Below, piece after piece: positions 8,524 through 16,996 of a stretch of DNA of 42,347 nucleotides (position 1 is the stretch's first letter; each line of letters opens with the position of its first letter). Below the pieces are notes generated by a model that saw only the letters and a list, made by a program, of their open reading frames with translations, made no database searches and had not been told where the DNA came from. The stretch lies in assembly GCA_029261195.1 (NCBI GenBank), contig JAJDBU010000037.1:1-42347 (forward strand), given 5' to 3'. The position numbers and the translations under genes were made by a program. The DNA comes from Nitrospirota bacterium. Lineage in GTDB: Bacteria > Nitrospirota > Nitrospiria > SBBL01 > JAADHI01.

Positions 8524-9744
8524 TCAGAGAGGTTCTAGGTGATCTCCATACCATATATGACGATAAATCATATCCCAAACTCGCCCGTTCGCTTCATGTG
8601 AATGATATTTAAGGACATATTCCCGACCAGCGGCTCCAAGTTTTTGTCGTAACTGTGGGTTTTCAATGAGCTTCCGTAAATCTTCTTTGATCTGGCTCAA
8701 CGAAGTAGCAACAATGGGGCATTCCTTTAAACAAGTGCTATGTTTAAAATGTTCATCACTTTTCCACCAGTTTACGTTAGAAAGTACAGGCTTTCCTGAA
8801 CTCATTGCCTCAATCGCCGTTAGAGCATAACCGCCTAAAAGTTGCTCTACAACGATATCACAGCAAAAGACACTGGCCCTGACCTCTTCATTAGGCCGTT
8901 TATCAAAAAGTTCCAACCTAACTTTTAACCCTTCTGCCTGCAGTTCATTTACTGCTTTTATGACCTCATCTGTTCCTTTAATCTTACGATGATTTGATGA
9001 ATGGACGACAACAACCTCATCCGTATGGCCATCAGCAGCAGAATAATAATTATTAACTTTCCATAGGTCAGTATCTATTCCTAAAAAGGTAGACCATAAA
9101 AAGTCATATTGTGGAAGGAAGCCCTCTTGAAAATTTTTTATGACAAAAGCCCATTTAGAGAAATATAAAACACGTTTTTTAATATACGGTCCCTGGTCAA
9201 GCAAAAGTGGATAGTGAGCTAATACAGATTCACGAAACTTACCCAGATATTCTGGAACCGCAATATCATACCCATATGGCGTAATAGCGATTTTTTTTCC
9301 TGCAATTTTTAAAAGTTGGCACTCAAAAGAAGCTAAATAGGTGCTGTTTAGAAAACCCCCGTCAAAGAAGAAATTGAAGATATCAAATTTCATTAAAACC
9401 CAGGAAAAGATGATATACGGTTTCAAAAAACGGAGGTGTCGGCTACGAGGAGGGAAATCATCTCTTGTTAGGTCAAAGTCATTTCTTGAATTGGTGGAGG
9501 AGACGCTATAAACAAGCGTAGTGCTTTCATATTCGTACTTTCGAATAGCTTTTGACCAGTACTTAATATTAGGTATGGAGGTGGGTCCCCAGACCACACG
9601 CAATTTAGCATTGTACCGATGTCGCCAATCAGCGTGAAGCCTGATCACACATGCAGCAACCAGTAATAAAACCCCAAAAAATGGGGCAATAATGAGATGT
9701 AGAGGGTGACGGTTCCACTGATTTCTATGATTATTTTTTGTCAT
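8524..9744 (-). CDS. Glycosyltransferase, GT4-like, with N-terminal hydrophobic segment
   Basis: This 406-residue protein begins with a polar tail and a membrane-spanning stretch (about 17-35), which would tether it to the inner membrane. The C-terminal half is GT-B-like: VVVVHSSNHRKIKGTDEVI resembles the donor-domain entry strand, and GGYALTAIEAMSSGKPVLSN carries the nucleotide-sugar-binding acidic motif. The N-terminal half is poorly conserved. The gene overlaps the end of the acyltransferase gene by 14 bases (9731-9744), consistent with coupled translation. Acceptor and donor are unknown. The family is clear from the C-terminal domain only. Confidence 0.82.
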   Translation of the reverse strand: MTKNNHRNQWNRHPLHLIIAPFFGVLLLVAACVIRLHADWRHRYNAKLRVVWGPTSIPNIKYWSKAIRKYEYESTTLVYSVSSTNSRNDFDLTRDDFPPRSRHLRFLKPYIIFSWVLMKFDIFNFFFDGGFLNSTYLASFECQLLKIAGKKIAITPYGYDIAVPEYLGKFRESVLAHYPLLLDQGPYIKKRVLYFSKWAFVIKNFQEGFLPQYDFLWSTFLGIDTDLWKVNNYYSAADGHTDEVVVVHSSNHRKIKGTDEVIKAVNELQAEGLKVRLELFDKRPNEEVRASVFCCDIVVEQLLGGYALTAIEAMSSGKPVLSNVNWWKSDEHFKHSTCLKECPIVATSLSQIKEDLRKLIENPQLRQKLGAAGREYVLKYHSHEANGRVWDMIYRHIWYGDHLEPL

Positions 9745-10321
9745 ATTCCAGCTTTACATCCCCATTCTTATTAATATGAACTTCCCCTATCTGACGTGCG
9801 GGGACTCCGGCCATTATAGAATAATCAGGCACATCTCTCGTTACGACAGTACTTGCTCCAATTACACAGTGATCGCCAACAGTAACTCCTTTTGTGATCA
9901 CCACGTGTGAACCTAAAAAACAGCAGTCACCAATGATCGTTGGCCTGCGGTCGTATGGTGCGATACCACCAGACAGTGCCCATTTAACGGTATCATGGGT
10001 CAAAAGCTGACAACCTAGCGAGATCGAACAGTATCTTCCAATACGCAGTCCTCCAGATCCATCAAGAGAGCAAAATGGCCCAATCCATGTGTGTTCCCCA
10101 ATTTTTACGTCCCCTGATACAGTCGTCGAGTTGTAAATAGTGATTCCTTTGTCTTTATTTCCACAAAAAGAGCCACGCTCCGACCATTGAAATAGATCTT
10201 CATAGAAGGGGTTAATTCTGTTGTAGGTTTCCTTCGTATGGTCTCTGAGCCGATGATGAAGCCGAACCAACGATGACCACAATCCCTTAAGATCATCATC
10301 AAGGTCATCCAACTTACTCAT
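9731..10321 (-). CDS. Left-handed beta-helix (hexapeptide-repeat) acyltransferase
   Basis: This 196-residue protein has hexapeptide repeats from about residue 60 (VKIGEHTWIGPFCSL, LRIGRYCSISLGCQL, PTIIGDCCFLGSHVV, VTVGDHCVIGASTVV) and the closing motif YSIMAGVPARQIG of the xenobiotic/serine-type LbH acetyltransferases. A His in LLTHD fits the catalytic position of the family. The role is probably O- or N-acetylation of a sugar in the repeat unit. The gene starts 2 bp after the stop of the preceding unknown gene and overlaps the next gene, so the three form one transcript. The substrate is not predictable. Confidence 0.88.
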   Translation of the reverse strand: MSKLDDLDDDLKGLWSSLVRLHHRLRDHTKETYNRINPFYEDLFQWSERGSFCGNKDKGITIYNSTTVSGDVKIGEHTWIGPFCSLDGSGGLRIGRYCSISLGCQLLTHDTVKWALSGGIAPYDRRPTIIGDCCFLGSHVVITKGVTVGDHCVIGASTVVTRDVPDYSIMAGVPARQIGEVHINKNGDVKLEYDKK

Positions 10322-10323
10322 CT

Positions 10324-11406
10324 TCAGGCCTGATTCCCTTCAAAATCCATAGCGGGTGAATGTCCTAACGCCCTTGAGATCGCTTCAGTTATCGTTGCCC
10401 CGGAAAGACGCGATCTTGCCATTGCTTCTCCCACCTTCAATCCCGCCGCATACAATTCAAGAATGGGCAGGGGTCCAAGTGCATCCGGCTGGTAACTCAT
10501 ATAACCAAAGGGACGCACTTCCTCAGGCAGGTAAAAGAGACCTGAGGTTTCAAGCGCGTGAATATCCACATGGCCCGCAATATGTCCGATACGAATATTC
10601 GGATTGAGGTCGGCAATTCTTTCAAACGAAATAAAGCCCTCTTTGCCAATCAGACATCTTTTGTCGATATGTTCCGCAATTAACAGGGCATCGTAGTCGG
10701 CACCGGATGCTTCAAAATTCAGATTGAGTGCTTCATATTCTATTGCTGTGTTACCGGTATTTGATGCATACCAACTCACTTCACAGCCAACCGAGGTTAA
10801 ATGCTTGTATATTGCGCCACCCAGCGTCGGCTGCCCCCCCAATAGCAATATTTTTGTGTGGTATCCTTCCAATCCAAGATCAAAAAGAAGTTTCATCCCC
10901 ATAAAGCCACTGTAGGGCGCCATATCGCACGGTGGCGCATGTTCATTGGTCCCTAATACGAGGATCTCCTTTTTTCGACATGCATCCAGGTCCAGGTCAT
11001 CATCCCGAAATTCCCACGTTTCCCACATGAGCGGCACCACCGCCGTCGGTTTCATCCAGGAGATCATTTCCCGATTGATGGGTCGCACAAAACCGGAGTT
11101 GGTGATAATGTCGCTATCTGCGACGTGTTTTTCGTTCTTATCAAATACAACTTCAATTTTTTTGTCAGTCTCCCATCGGCAAGCGGCTTCCATTGTCTGC
11201 TCTTTTACCTGCTCTTTACTGCCATATCTCGAATCTGCCGCTATTGCGTAAACCTTTTTTGCGCCTGCAAGCGCAGCCAGGATTGGAGTATGGAGATAAT
11301 GTCCTGTCGCTGCTTCTGTAAAGACGACGAGTCCCTCTAAATTCAAATTGAATTGTTCGATGCATTGCCTGAGTATTTTATTGATACGCTTTTCAAATTT
11401 GTTCAT
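10324..11406 (-). CDS. Unknown protein with Rossmann-like nucleotide-binding segment
   Basis: I do not recognise this 360-residue protein. The middle contains KILLLGGQPTLGGAIYKHL, a strand-glycine loop-helix pattern like a dinucleotide-binding fold. Before it lies a separate alpha/beta half with VVFTEAATGHYLHTPILAAL and VADSDIITNSGFVRPINREM. The overall plan, a substrate domain followed by a Rossmann domain, recalls hydroxyacid-dehydrogenase or S-adenosylhomocysteine-hydrolase type folds, but the usual glycine signature is altered. There is no signal peptide or membrane segment. Both neighbours are acyltransferase genes, and it is tightly coupled to the downstream one (2 bp). A step making or activating a sugar substituent is a guess only. 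Confidence 0.75.
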   Translation of the reverse strand: MNKFEKRINKILRQCIEQFNLNLEGLVVFTEAATGHYLHTPILAALAGAKKVYAIAADSRYGSKEQVKEQTMEAACRWETDKKIEVVFDKNEKHVADSDIITNSGFVRPINREMISWMKPTAVVPLMWETWEFRDDDLDLDACRKKEILVLGTNEHAPPCDMAPYSGFMGMKLLFDLGLEGYHTKILLLGGQPTLGGAIYKHLTSVGCEVSWYASNTGNTAIEYEALNLNFEASGADYDALLIAEHIDKRCLIGKEGFISFERIADLNPNIRIGHIAGHVDIHALETSGLFYLPEEVRPFGYMSYQPDALGPLPILELYAAGLKVGEAMARSRLSGATITEAISRALGHSPAMDFEGNQA

Positions 11407-11511
11407 TCATCATCCCCATGGAGCAAAAGTACGTATCAATGACATCGTTTTTCTCGTTTCTACATTTGCATGCGTTCGTTCACAGGGTGCAGAGGAAAGC
11501 CGCACCAAATT

Positions 11512-11592
11512 GTCATTCCGGAAATGATTCAGGCGAAATCCATGAACCGATTAAACCCTATGGATTCCCGCTTAAGACACGCGGGAACGACA
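11512..11592. repeat. Palindromic intergenic repeat
   Basis: The 239-bp gap between the unknown gene and the NeuD-like gene holds TTCCCGC (11565-11571) and GCGGGAA (11581-11587) separated by 9 bases. An outer pair, GTCATTCC (11512-11519) and GGAACGAC (11584-11591), has one mismatch. Nested palindromes of this GTCATTCC...GGGAATGAC type are common dispersed intergenic repeats in bacteria. As RNA it could fold in the operon transcript and modulate processing. No other copy was noticed in the window. Confidence 0.5.
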
Positions 11593-11645
11593 TTGTTTTC
11601 TGCCCCCTGATAAAAAACTGCACCCGATGTGGATGGATCGGTTAC

Positions 11646-12308
11646 CTACAGCTTAATTTCATCACTTCTCTTGTTAAAAGGCTTTGTCCTTTCACCGAGA
11701 TATACCTCGTAATCTTTTGTGCGTTTCATAATCAATGCGCCTGCACCAATCACACAGCCCTTCCCGATACGAATATTATCTCGAATTGTGGAGTTCACAC
11801 CAAGAAAAGTGTAAGACCCCACCTCGACAATTCCGCACACAACCACATGTGAAGTAATAAAACAGTGGTCCCCAATCGTCGAGTCATGACCGATATGGTT
11901 CCCACTCCAAAGCACTACATTATTTCCGATGGTAACAAATGGTTGAATGGTGTTCTCTTCGAATATAAAGCAATTGTCTCCAATAACGGTATCACCCCAA
12001 TGGCTACACTTTGAGCTGACATATGTCACCAGCGTGTATCCCTTTCTTTTCGCTTCTTCATAGAGACCCGCGCGGACACGATTCACCTGTTTATAAGCGA
12101 CTGCGATAAACATCTTAAATGCATCTGCAGGGTATTTTTTCTCGACTTCCTCGAAAGGAACGACTGGCAGTCCAAGAAATTCCTTTTGGGATAAGTGCTC
12201 CGCATGAACCGTAAAGGCAACGACTTCATGTTCGCTGTCGTGGGTCAAATAAAAATGAACAAGTTTGGCAAAATAACTCGTACCAAAAATAACAACCTGG
12301 CTTTTCAT
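11646..12308 (-). CDS. NeuD-like sugar O-acyltransferase (PglD/NeuD type)
   Basis: From the ATG at 12308 the protein has 220 residues. That ATG has an excellent GGAGGAG ribosome site 5-6 bases upstream, whereas a longer reading from 12371 would run 50 bases into the preceding gene. The N-terminus (VVIFGTSYFAKLVHFYL) is the small Rossmann-like domain of PglD/NeuD enzymes. The C-terminal half is a left-handed beta-helix of hexapeptide repeats (TVIGDNCFIFEENTI, VTIGNNVVLWSGNHIGHD, STIGDHCFITSHVVV, IRIGKGCVIGAGALI), with His in NHIGHD at the expected catalytic position. It probably acetylates, or otherwise acylates, an amino or hydroxyl group of a sugar. Confidence 0.9.
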   Translation of the reverse strand: MKSQVVIFGTSYFAKLVHFYLTHDSEHEVVAFTVHAEHLSQKEFLGLPVVPFEEVEKKYPADAFKMFIAVAYKQVNRVRAGLYEEAKRKGYTLVTYVSSKCSHWGDTVIGDNCFIFEENTIQPFVTIGNNVVLWSGNHIGHDSTIGDHCFITSHVVVCGIVEVGSYTFLGVNSTIRDNIRIGKGCVIGAGALIMKRTKDYEVYLGERTKPFNKRSDEIKL

Positions 12309-12321
12309 GGATATCTCCTCC

Positions 12322-13338
12322 TCAATGAAGTTCTGAAAAAGGGACAACAAAAAAATTTGGAAACGCTTCAAGAAGCTGCGCGGCAGACCCGTCTAAAAGA
12401 GAGGGATCATTTAATTGTGTGTAGTAAGAATAAGGCTTCTCAATAGCGCCCCATTTCTTTTTAAAACGGTACACCCCTGTTTGACTTGTCCAGGTTCCTC
12501 CCCAATTCCACCAGACAAAGCCCCGCCGGGCGGCATCAGACATGGCCGTCATCAGAATCAGTGAAAGGGGTTGAATGGATCGGTATTCATGATCGACAGC
12601 GGGTGTGTAATATTCTACGGTTTGATTAAAATAAAAGAGGAGGAGGCAGGCAATCACGTCTCCGTCTTTTTTGGCGACATAGAGGTCGAAATCCTGACAC
12701 GGGACAAAATGCCGTGTGATCAATGAGAAAAACGCATCGGTCTTAGGGAGCCCCCCAATCGTACGGATATTGTCCTGGTGCATTTCCCGAAGACGATCCA
12801 TTTGTACATGATCAACATCCACAGTCACACCCTCACGCAATGCCTTCTTAACATTCCTTCTCGCACTGGCATCTATTTTTCTCATGATTTCGTCCCAAGG
12901 ATCGTTCTCACAAACCAGCTTTGTCAGTTGACCAATTCGATGATCGGTAAAATTGTAGCGAATGGCAGAAAAATCCTGCTGACAGAAGGGGTTTCCAATC
13001 AATGTCGAAGCGACGCTTGACTCGCTGCATGCAATCTCATTATAAGCACCAATTAACCCGCTGTACGCAGAGTCATCATTCGCGAGAATACCTCCGTTAC
13101 TTCCATAATAGGGCAGTGAGTTATACACCCGCCCCCGGTCGCTCTCGGTATACATGAGCGGCAAGATGCCACGAATCTTACCATCTTCCGTTGCAAGAAG
13201 ATACGAATCTCTACATCCTAACAATTCTTTTAGGAGGTTTTTAAATTTTACAGAGTAATAGAGCAGACTGCTATGCTGTTCGAGTAAAAATTGCGTGTAT
13301 TCCTCTTCGAGATCAAATCGAAGTTCTTCAATTTTCAT
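12322..13338 (-). CDS. FemAB/GNAT-like acyltransferase
   Basis: This 338-residue protein has the two-domain look of FemAB-like and BioF2/Acetyltransf_6 proteins. An N-terminal GNAT-like half contains YLLATEDGKIRGILPLMY. The C-terminal half has YVAKKDGDVIACLLLFYF, EYYTPAVDHEYRSIQPLSL and WWNWGGTWTSQTGVYRFKKK. The last, with its aromatic run and FKKKWG, is the signature-like end of this family. Proteins of this kind often sit in polysaccharide and exosortase-linked loci and may transfer an aminoacyl or acyl group to a sugar amine. Its ATG overlaps the TGA of asnB2 (ATGA). No signal peptide is seen. Confidence 0.8.
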   Translation of the reverse strand: MKIEELRFDLEEEYTQFLLEQHSSLLYYSVKFKNLLKELLGCRDSYLLATEDGKIRGILPLMYTESDRGRVYNSLPYYGSNGGILANDDSAYSGLIGAYNEIACSESSVASTLIGNPFCQQDFSAIRYNFTDHRIGQLTKLVCENDPWDEIMRKIDASARRNVKKALREGVTVDVDHVQMDRLREMHQDNIRTIGGLPKTDAFFSLITRHFVPCQDFDLYVAKKDGDVIACLLLFYFNQTVEYYTPAVDHEYRSIQPLSLILMTAMSDAARRGFVWWNWGGTWTSQTGVYRFKKKWGAIEKPYSYYTQLNDPSLLDGSAAQLLEAFPNFFVVPFSELH

Positions 13339-15218
13339 GTGACGGGCTCAAATGTTTGTAACCATGATTCAATGCTCAACAGAGACCAAATCAATAAGCG
13401 TCGATTTCTCTTTCCTTCCAAATGTTCCTCCACAAGTAATTGGACCGCCTTCCGATCTAGATAGTCATAAATCATCGCATGACCATTCAGAAGCTCACGG
13501 CGGACGTAATCGATACTTTCTCCTTTAAACCAACTGGCATCCGGTGCGGAAAAACCCTGTTTTATTCGGTCGGTCACTTCTCGCGGGATATAACGGGTCA
13601 TCACTTGACGAAGCAACAATTTACCATCTCTGGTTTTTTCAAAATACTTACCCACTTTACTTGCAGGCTCATTTTCGTTAAGGCGGATGACAGATGATAA
13701 GTTCCCAAGTTTTAGACTGACGGGCACTTTCATCGCAAAATCGACAAGATCATTATCAAGAAAGGGCACTCGCGTCTCTAAACCTTGAGACATACTCAAC
13801 TTGTCCTCCACAAGAAGCAAGCCATGAAGAAATGTCTTTGCCTCAAGGTAGAGGGAGTGATTCACATAATCTTCAGGACGCGTCAATTCATAGGCATGTT
13901 CCTTAAAGACATCACGGAAAATATCACGGGTCCAGACATGTTTAACGTCTTTCCATATCGGTTTGAAAACCTCAGCAATCACTTGATTAGGAATGAGTCG
14001 AACCCAGAATTGATAATATTTATCAATATAATGTTCAAAATCATTATTGACCACGGCCCGGTAGTAACGCCAGGGATACCCCCCAAACAGTTCGTCTCCT
14101 CCGCCACCCGAAAGAACGACCTTCACAAATTTACTGGCCAACTGTGCGGCATAGAAATTTGGATAGCTCTGCCCGACCCTGGGATCTTCCAGATGCCAGG
14201 TCAGCCTGGGGAGAACGCGTTCCATGTCCCCCGCCTTTAAGACCATTTCATAATGTTCGGTCTTGAAAAGATAAGACATGTGTTCAGCATGTTCTCTCTC
14301 ATCAAAAGCCATCTCCAATCCTGAAGCAGAGTGAAGATCAAAACCGCAGGTGAAGGTTTTGATATAGGGAATCTTTTTGGCCGCAATTGCGGTGATCGAA
14401 CCGGAATCCATCCCTCCACTGATATACGATCCCAGATCGACGTCACTCACCAGCTGACGATCCACCGCTTGGCAAAAAAGACGATCCAGTTCTTCGACAT
14501 ATTCCCGTTCGTCTTTGGCATCTTCAGGTTCTTCAAAATGATAATCCCAATATTGATGGGGTTCAGCCTGTTTTTCCCCATTGAGCGCAATGCACATACT
14601 CGTTCCGGCAGGAAGCAATTTAATTCCCTTAAAGAGCGTTTTATCGGTAAATAAGTTTTGAAATGTAAAATATTCCAAAAGTGCTTCTTTATCCATCTCC
14701 ACCTGAAAAGATGGATGCATCATGATGGCCTTTACTTCCGAGCCAAAAAGAAAGGTATTACCCTGAAGGGAATAGTAAAGGGGCTTTATCCCATAACGAT
14801 CTCGCGCCAGGAACAGGGTCTGGCGCCGACGGTCCCAAATGGCAAAGGCGAACATACCATTGAAACGGTGCAATGCCTTCCCACCCCACACCGAAAAGGC
14901 ATTTAGCACCACTTCCGTATCCGTTTTAGACCGGAACCAATACCCTTTCGCCTCTAGTTCAACCCGGAGTTCCTTAAAATTATAAATTTCCCCGTTATAG
15001 CTCAGCACATACCTTCCACAGTTCGACATCATCGGTTGCCGACCTGCCTCCGATAGATCGATAATGGAAAGACGACGGTGGCCCAGGCCGACAGGGCCCT
15101 CCACATAGTCTCCTTCCCCATCGGGTCCCCGGTGCGCAATCACATCTGTCATTTTCTTGACCAGGTCGCGAGAGACTTGATCCCCGTTGAAGTGAAGAAC
15201 TCCTGCAATACCACACAT
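13335..15218 (-). CDS. asnB: Glutamine-hydrolysing asparagine synthase family amidotransferase (AsnB2)
   Basis: This protein has 627 residues from the ATG at 15218, chosen because Met-Cys2 places the glutaminase nucleophile at the N-terminus and AGGTGA lies 5 bases upstream. A GTG at 15227 would mask Cys2. YNGEIYN (74-80), TDTEV (99-103) and SGGMDSG (267-273) mark the glutaminase and ATP-binding sites. The synthetase region is diverged from asnB1, 3 and 4, for example in HLEDPRVGQSYPNF. That difference suggests a different acceptor carboxylate. It is coupled by a 4-base overlap to the FemAB-like gene, so the two may act on one substituent. Free asparagine synthesis cannot be excluded. Confidence 0.94.
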   Translation of the reverse strand: MCGIAGVLHFNGDQVSRDLVKKMTDVIAHRGPDGEGDYVEGPVGLGHRRLSIIDLSEAGRQPMMSNCGRYVLSYNGEIYNFKELRVELEAKGYWFRSKTDTEVVLNAFSVWGGKALHRFNGMFAFAIWDRRRQTLFLARDRYGIKPLYYSLQGNTFLFGSEVKAIMMHPSFQVEMDKEALLEYFTFQNLFTDKTLFKGIKLLPAGTSMCIALNGEKQAEPHQYWDYHFEEPEDAKDEREYVEELDRLFCQAVDRQLVSDVDLGSYISGGMDSGSITAIAAKKIPYIKTFTCGFDLHSASGLEMAFDEREHAEHMSYLFKTEHYEMVLKAGDMERVLPRLTWHLEDPRVGQSYPNFYAAQLASKFVKVVLSGGGGDELFGGYPWRYYRAVVNNDFEHYIDKYYQFWVRLIPNQVIAEVFKPIWKDVKHVWTRDIFRDVFKEHAYELTRPEDYVNHSLYLEAKTFLHGLLLVEDKLSMSQGLETRVPFLDNDLVDFAMKVPVSLKLGNLSSVIRLNENEPASKVGKYFEKTRDGKLLLRQVMTRYIPREVTDRIKQGFSAPDASWFKGESIDYVRRELLNGHAMIYDYLDRKAVQLLVEEHLEGKRNRRLLIWSLLSIESWLQTFEPVT

Positions 15219-15302
15219 CTTAATCACCTGGTTTAATGGAAGGAACTTGAGCTTGTTATGTCGAAAAAAAAGTTATGACTGACATTTAAAGGTTCCAAAA
15301 GG

Positions 15303-16031
15303 TCAGTCTGTTTGGCCATCCCGATAGGTCCGGGCAATGTCACAAACACGGTGAGACACCCCAGATTGACGGAGATAGGCGATAATCTCTCCAAACAGCG
15401 CCTGGGGGCCCTCATCAGATCGAATATGGGGGGTAAGGTCTTCGGCTCTTAATCCCGATATTCGACCCAAAGCTCTGACCCGGTCATAAGACTGAATAGA
15501 ACTGTTCAAGTAAACATGAACGGGGTGGAAGCTAAAGACTTTCAGTCCTGGAACGGCAGAAAAGGCATCTACTTTCCATGAGGGATGAGGCATGTGCATT
15601 GATAGATAATCTTCCCAGTAAAATGGTACACGGATCATGGGATCGAAAAATGCGACTGGACGTATATGTGGCATCCGATACAGGCAGATAGAGGTGTCAA
15701 TATGAATCGGCGTTTCGCGGAACACGGTTTGGAATAGTGGGCCCGATTGGTAAAGCGAGTGCGTTCGCATGGAAACCGCTTCCGGCACAAGATCCATACA
15801 ATGCCTCAACACATCGCTTGGAAGGTCTCCATGGGTGGAACCGGGCAGAAAATTGGGGTGAATGCCGAGTTCAAATAAATCAGAATGCTCTCGAAGTCGG
15901 TTAAGCGCCGGGCTTTGATGGGTCACAAACCATGTGGCGCGGACTTGAGATTCAACCAGCATCCCGGCGACGGCATCAATGACAAAATCAGGTGCCCAAT
16001 CGACGTCTAGTGTGATGACGATATCATTCAT
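15303..16031 (-). CDS. Polysaccharide deacetylase-like protein
   Basis: This 242-residue protein begins with TLDVDWAPD (Asp9 and Asp11), which fits the first metal/catalytic motif of NodB-type deacetylases. ATWFVTHQSP and ELGIHPNFLPGSTHG (His58 and a later His) follow at the usual spacing of the second motif. The fold is therefore a carbohydrate-esterase-4-like barrel that could remove an acetyl group from a sugar. There is no signal peptide, so it would act on a precursor inside the cell. The second motif is not the canonical HxxxH, so catalysis or substrate may differ. It lies 84 bp upstream of asnB2 and 24 bp after the propeller gene. Confidence 0.75.
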   Translation of the reverse strand: MNDIVITLDVDWAPDFVIDAVAGMLVESQVRATWFVTHQSPALNRLREHSDLFELGIHPNFLPGSTHGDLPSDVLRHCMDLVPEAVSMRTHSLYQSGPLFQTVFRETPIHIDTSICLYRMPHIRPVAFFDPMIRVPFYWEDYLSMHMPHPSWKVDAFSAVPGLKVFSFHPVHVYLNSSIQSYDRVRALGRISGLRAEDLTPHIRSDEGPQALFGEIIAYLRQSGVSHRVCDIARTYRDGQTD

Positions 16032-16055
16032 CCCGCCTCATTACCCTTTCCATTT

Positions 16056-16970
16056 TCAAGCGTTTAAAGAAACAGCAAGGCCGAATCCATCCCGTCCAAA
16101 GCCATTTCCGCTATAAAGCATGTATTTACGATCTTCATGGTTAAAAACGTAAGGATAGGCCATTCCTTGTGAATCCCATCCGCTCTTCGAAACATCGATC
16201 CCCACATCGGCGTCTTTACGTGTCCATACATAACCATCAGCCGATTCCGAATAGCCGATGCGATACCCGGCGCCAGCCACATAGGAATACCACATTTTAT
16301 AGAGCCCATTTTCCTTAATAACTGTGGGACTTGCAATATTTGTTTCACCTTCACGAAAATCAATACAGATTCGCCCCGCTCTTTTCCAGTGAATGCCATC
16401 AAGGGAGTCTGCATACTTGATATGGTAATAGGAGTGGGGATTTTCGTCTGTCTCATCCCATTTTAAACCGGATAAATACCACATCCTCAAAAGGGATTTC
16501 TCTTTCATGACAAACGCTGTGGAAACCATCCAGGGATCAAATTCACTGCGTCCCATTACGGGGGCCCTGAATTTTCTCTGAAAAGTGCTCCCTCCGTCCT
16601 CACTGACTGCCAACCCGATAGACATGTAGTAGAGCGGAGGAATGCCATTGACCCGTCCGAGATAGTACATATGCAGCGCGTCTTTTTCTTGTATGATGGG
16701 ACCGGGATAGACGCCGTTATCATCAAAAAATCCCCGCGGACCCGGACCCAGCACACAGGTCTCGGAAATGCTTAAAATTTCCTGGGGCGATTTGATATCA
16801 AACTCGATGCAGCCGATATGTGGCTGATTCTGATGATTCCTGGTCCCGAAAAAGACCCGATAACGGTCACCCTCCAATCGTAAAGGAATGGGCACAGCCG
16901 AGTGGGTCTGCATCCATGGGCGTTGTCCATTTGGATAAAAAACACGGCCTAGCTTATGCCACTTCATCAT
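16056..16970 (-). CDS. GH43/GH32-like five-bladed beta-propeller protein
   Basis: From the ATG at 16970 (TAGGAG 8 bases upstream) the protein has 304 residues. Repeated blade motifs are visible: LAVSEDGGSTFQRKF, YADSLDGIHWKRAG and YSESADGYVWTRKD, each an S-x-D-G-x-x-W/F pattern. Others are PGPIIQEKDALHMYYLG and SPTVIKENGLYKMWYSY. This is the arrangement of GH32/43/62/68/130-type propellers. No signal peptide is seen, so it is likely cytoplasmic and would act on an activated or lipid-linked sugar, as a hydrolase, phosphorylase or transferase. It lies 26 bp after the PhyH gene. The fold is fairly secure, but the activity is not. Confidence 0.75.
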   Translation of the reverse strand: MMKWHKLGRVFYPNGQRPWMQTHSAVPIPLRLEGDRYRVFFGTRNHQNQPHIGCIEFDIKSPQEILSISETCVLGPGPRGFFDDNGVYPGPIIQEKDALHMYYLGRVNGIPPLYYMSIGLAVSEDGGSTFQRKFRAPVMGRSEFDPWMVSTAFVMKEKSLLRMWYLSGLKWDETDENPHSYYHIKYADSLDGIHWKRAGRICIDFREGETNIASPTVIKENGLYKMWYSYVAGAGYRIGYSESADGYVWTRKDADVGIDVSKSGWDSQGMAYPYVFNHEDRKYMLYSGNGFGRDGFGLAVSLNA

Positions 16971-16996
16971 AAAGAATACTCCTAAATTAAACAGGG

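Noticed and set aside
11418-11852. 144-codon plus-strand ORF
   Set aside because: Most of its second half runs antisense to the NeuD-like gene, and its first half crosses the palindromic repeat. It has no recognisable domain.
12309-12371. 21-residue N-terminal extension of the NeuD-like protein
   Set aside because: It would overlap the preceding gene by 50 bases, while a strong GGAGGAG site serves the ATG at 12308.
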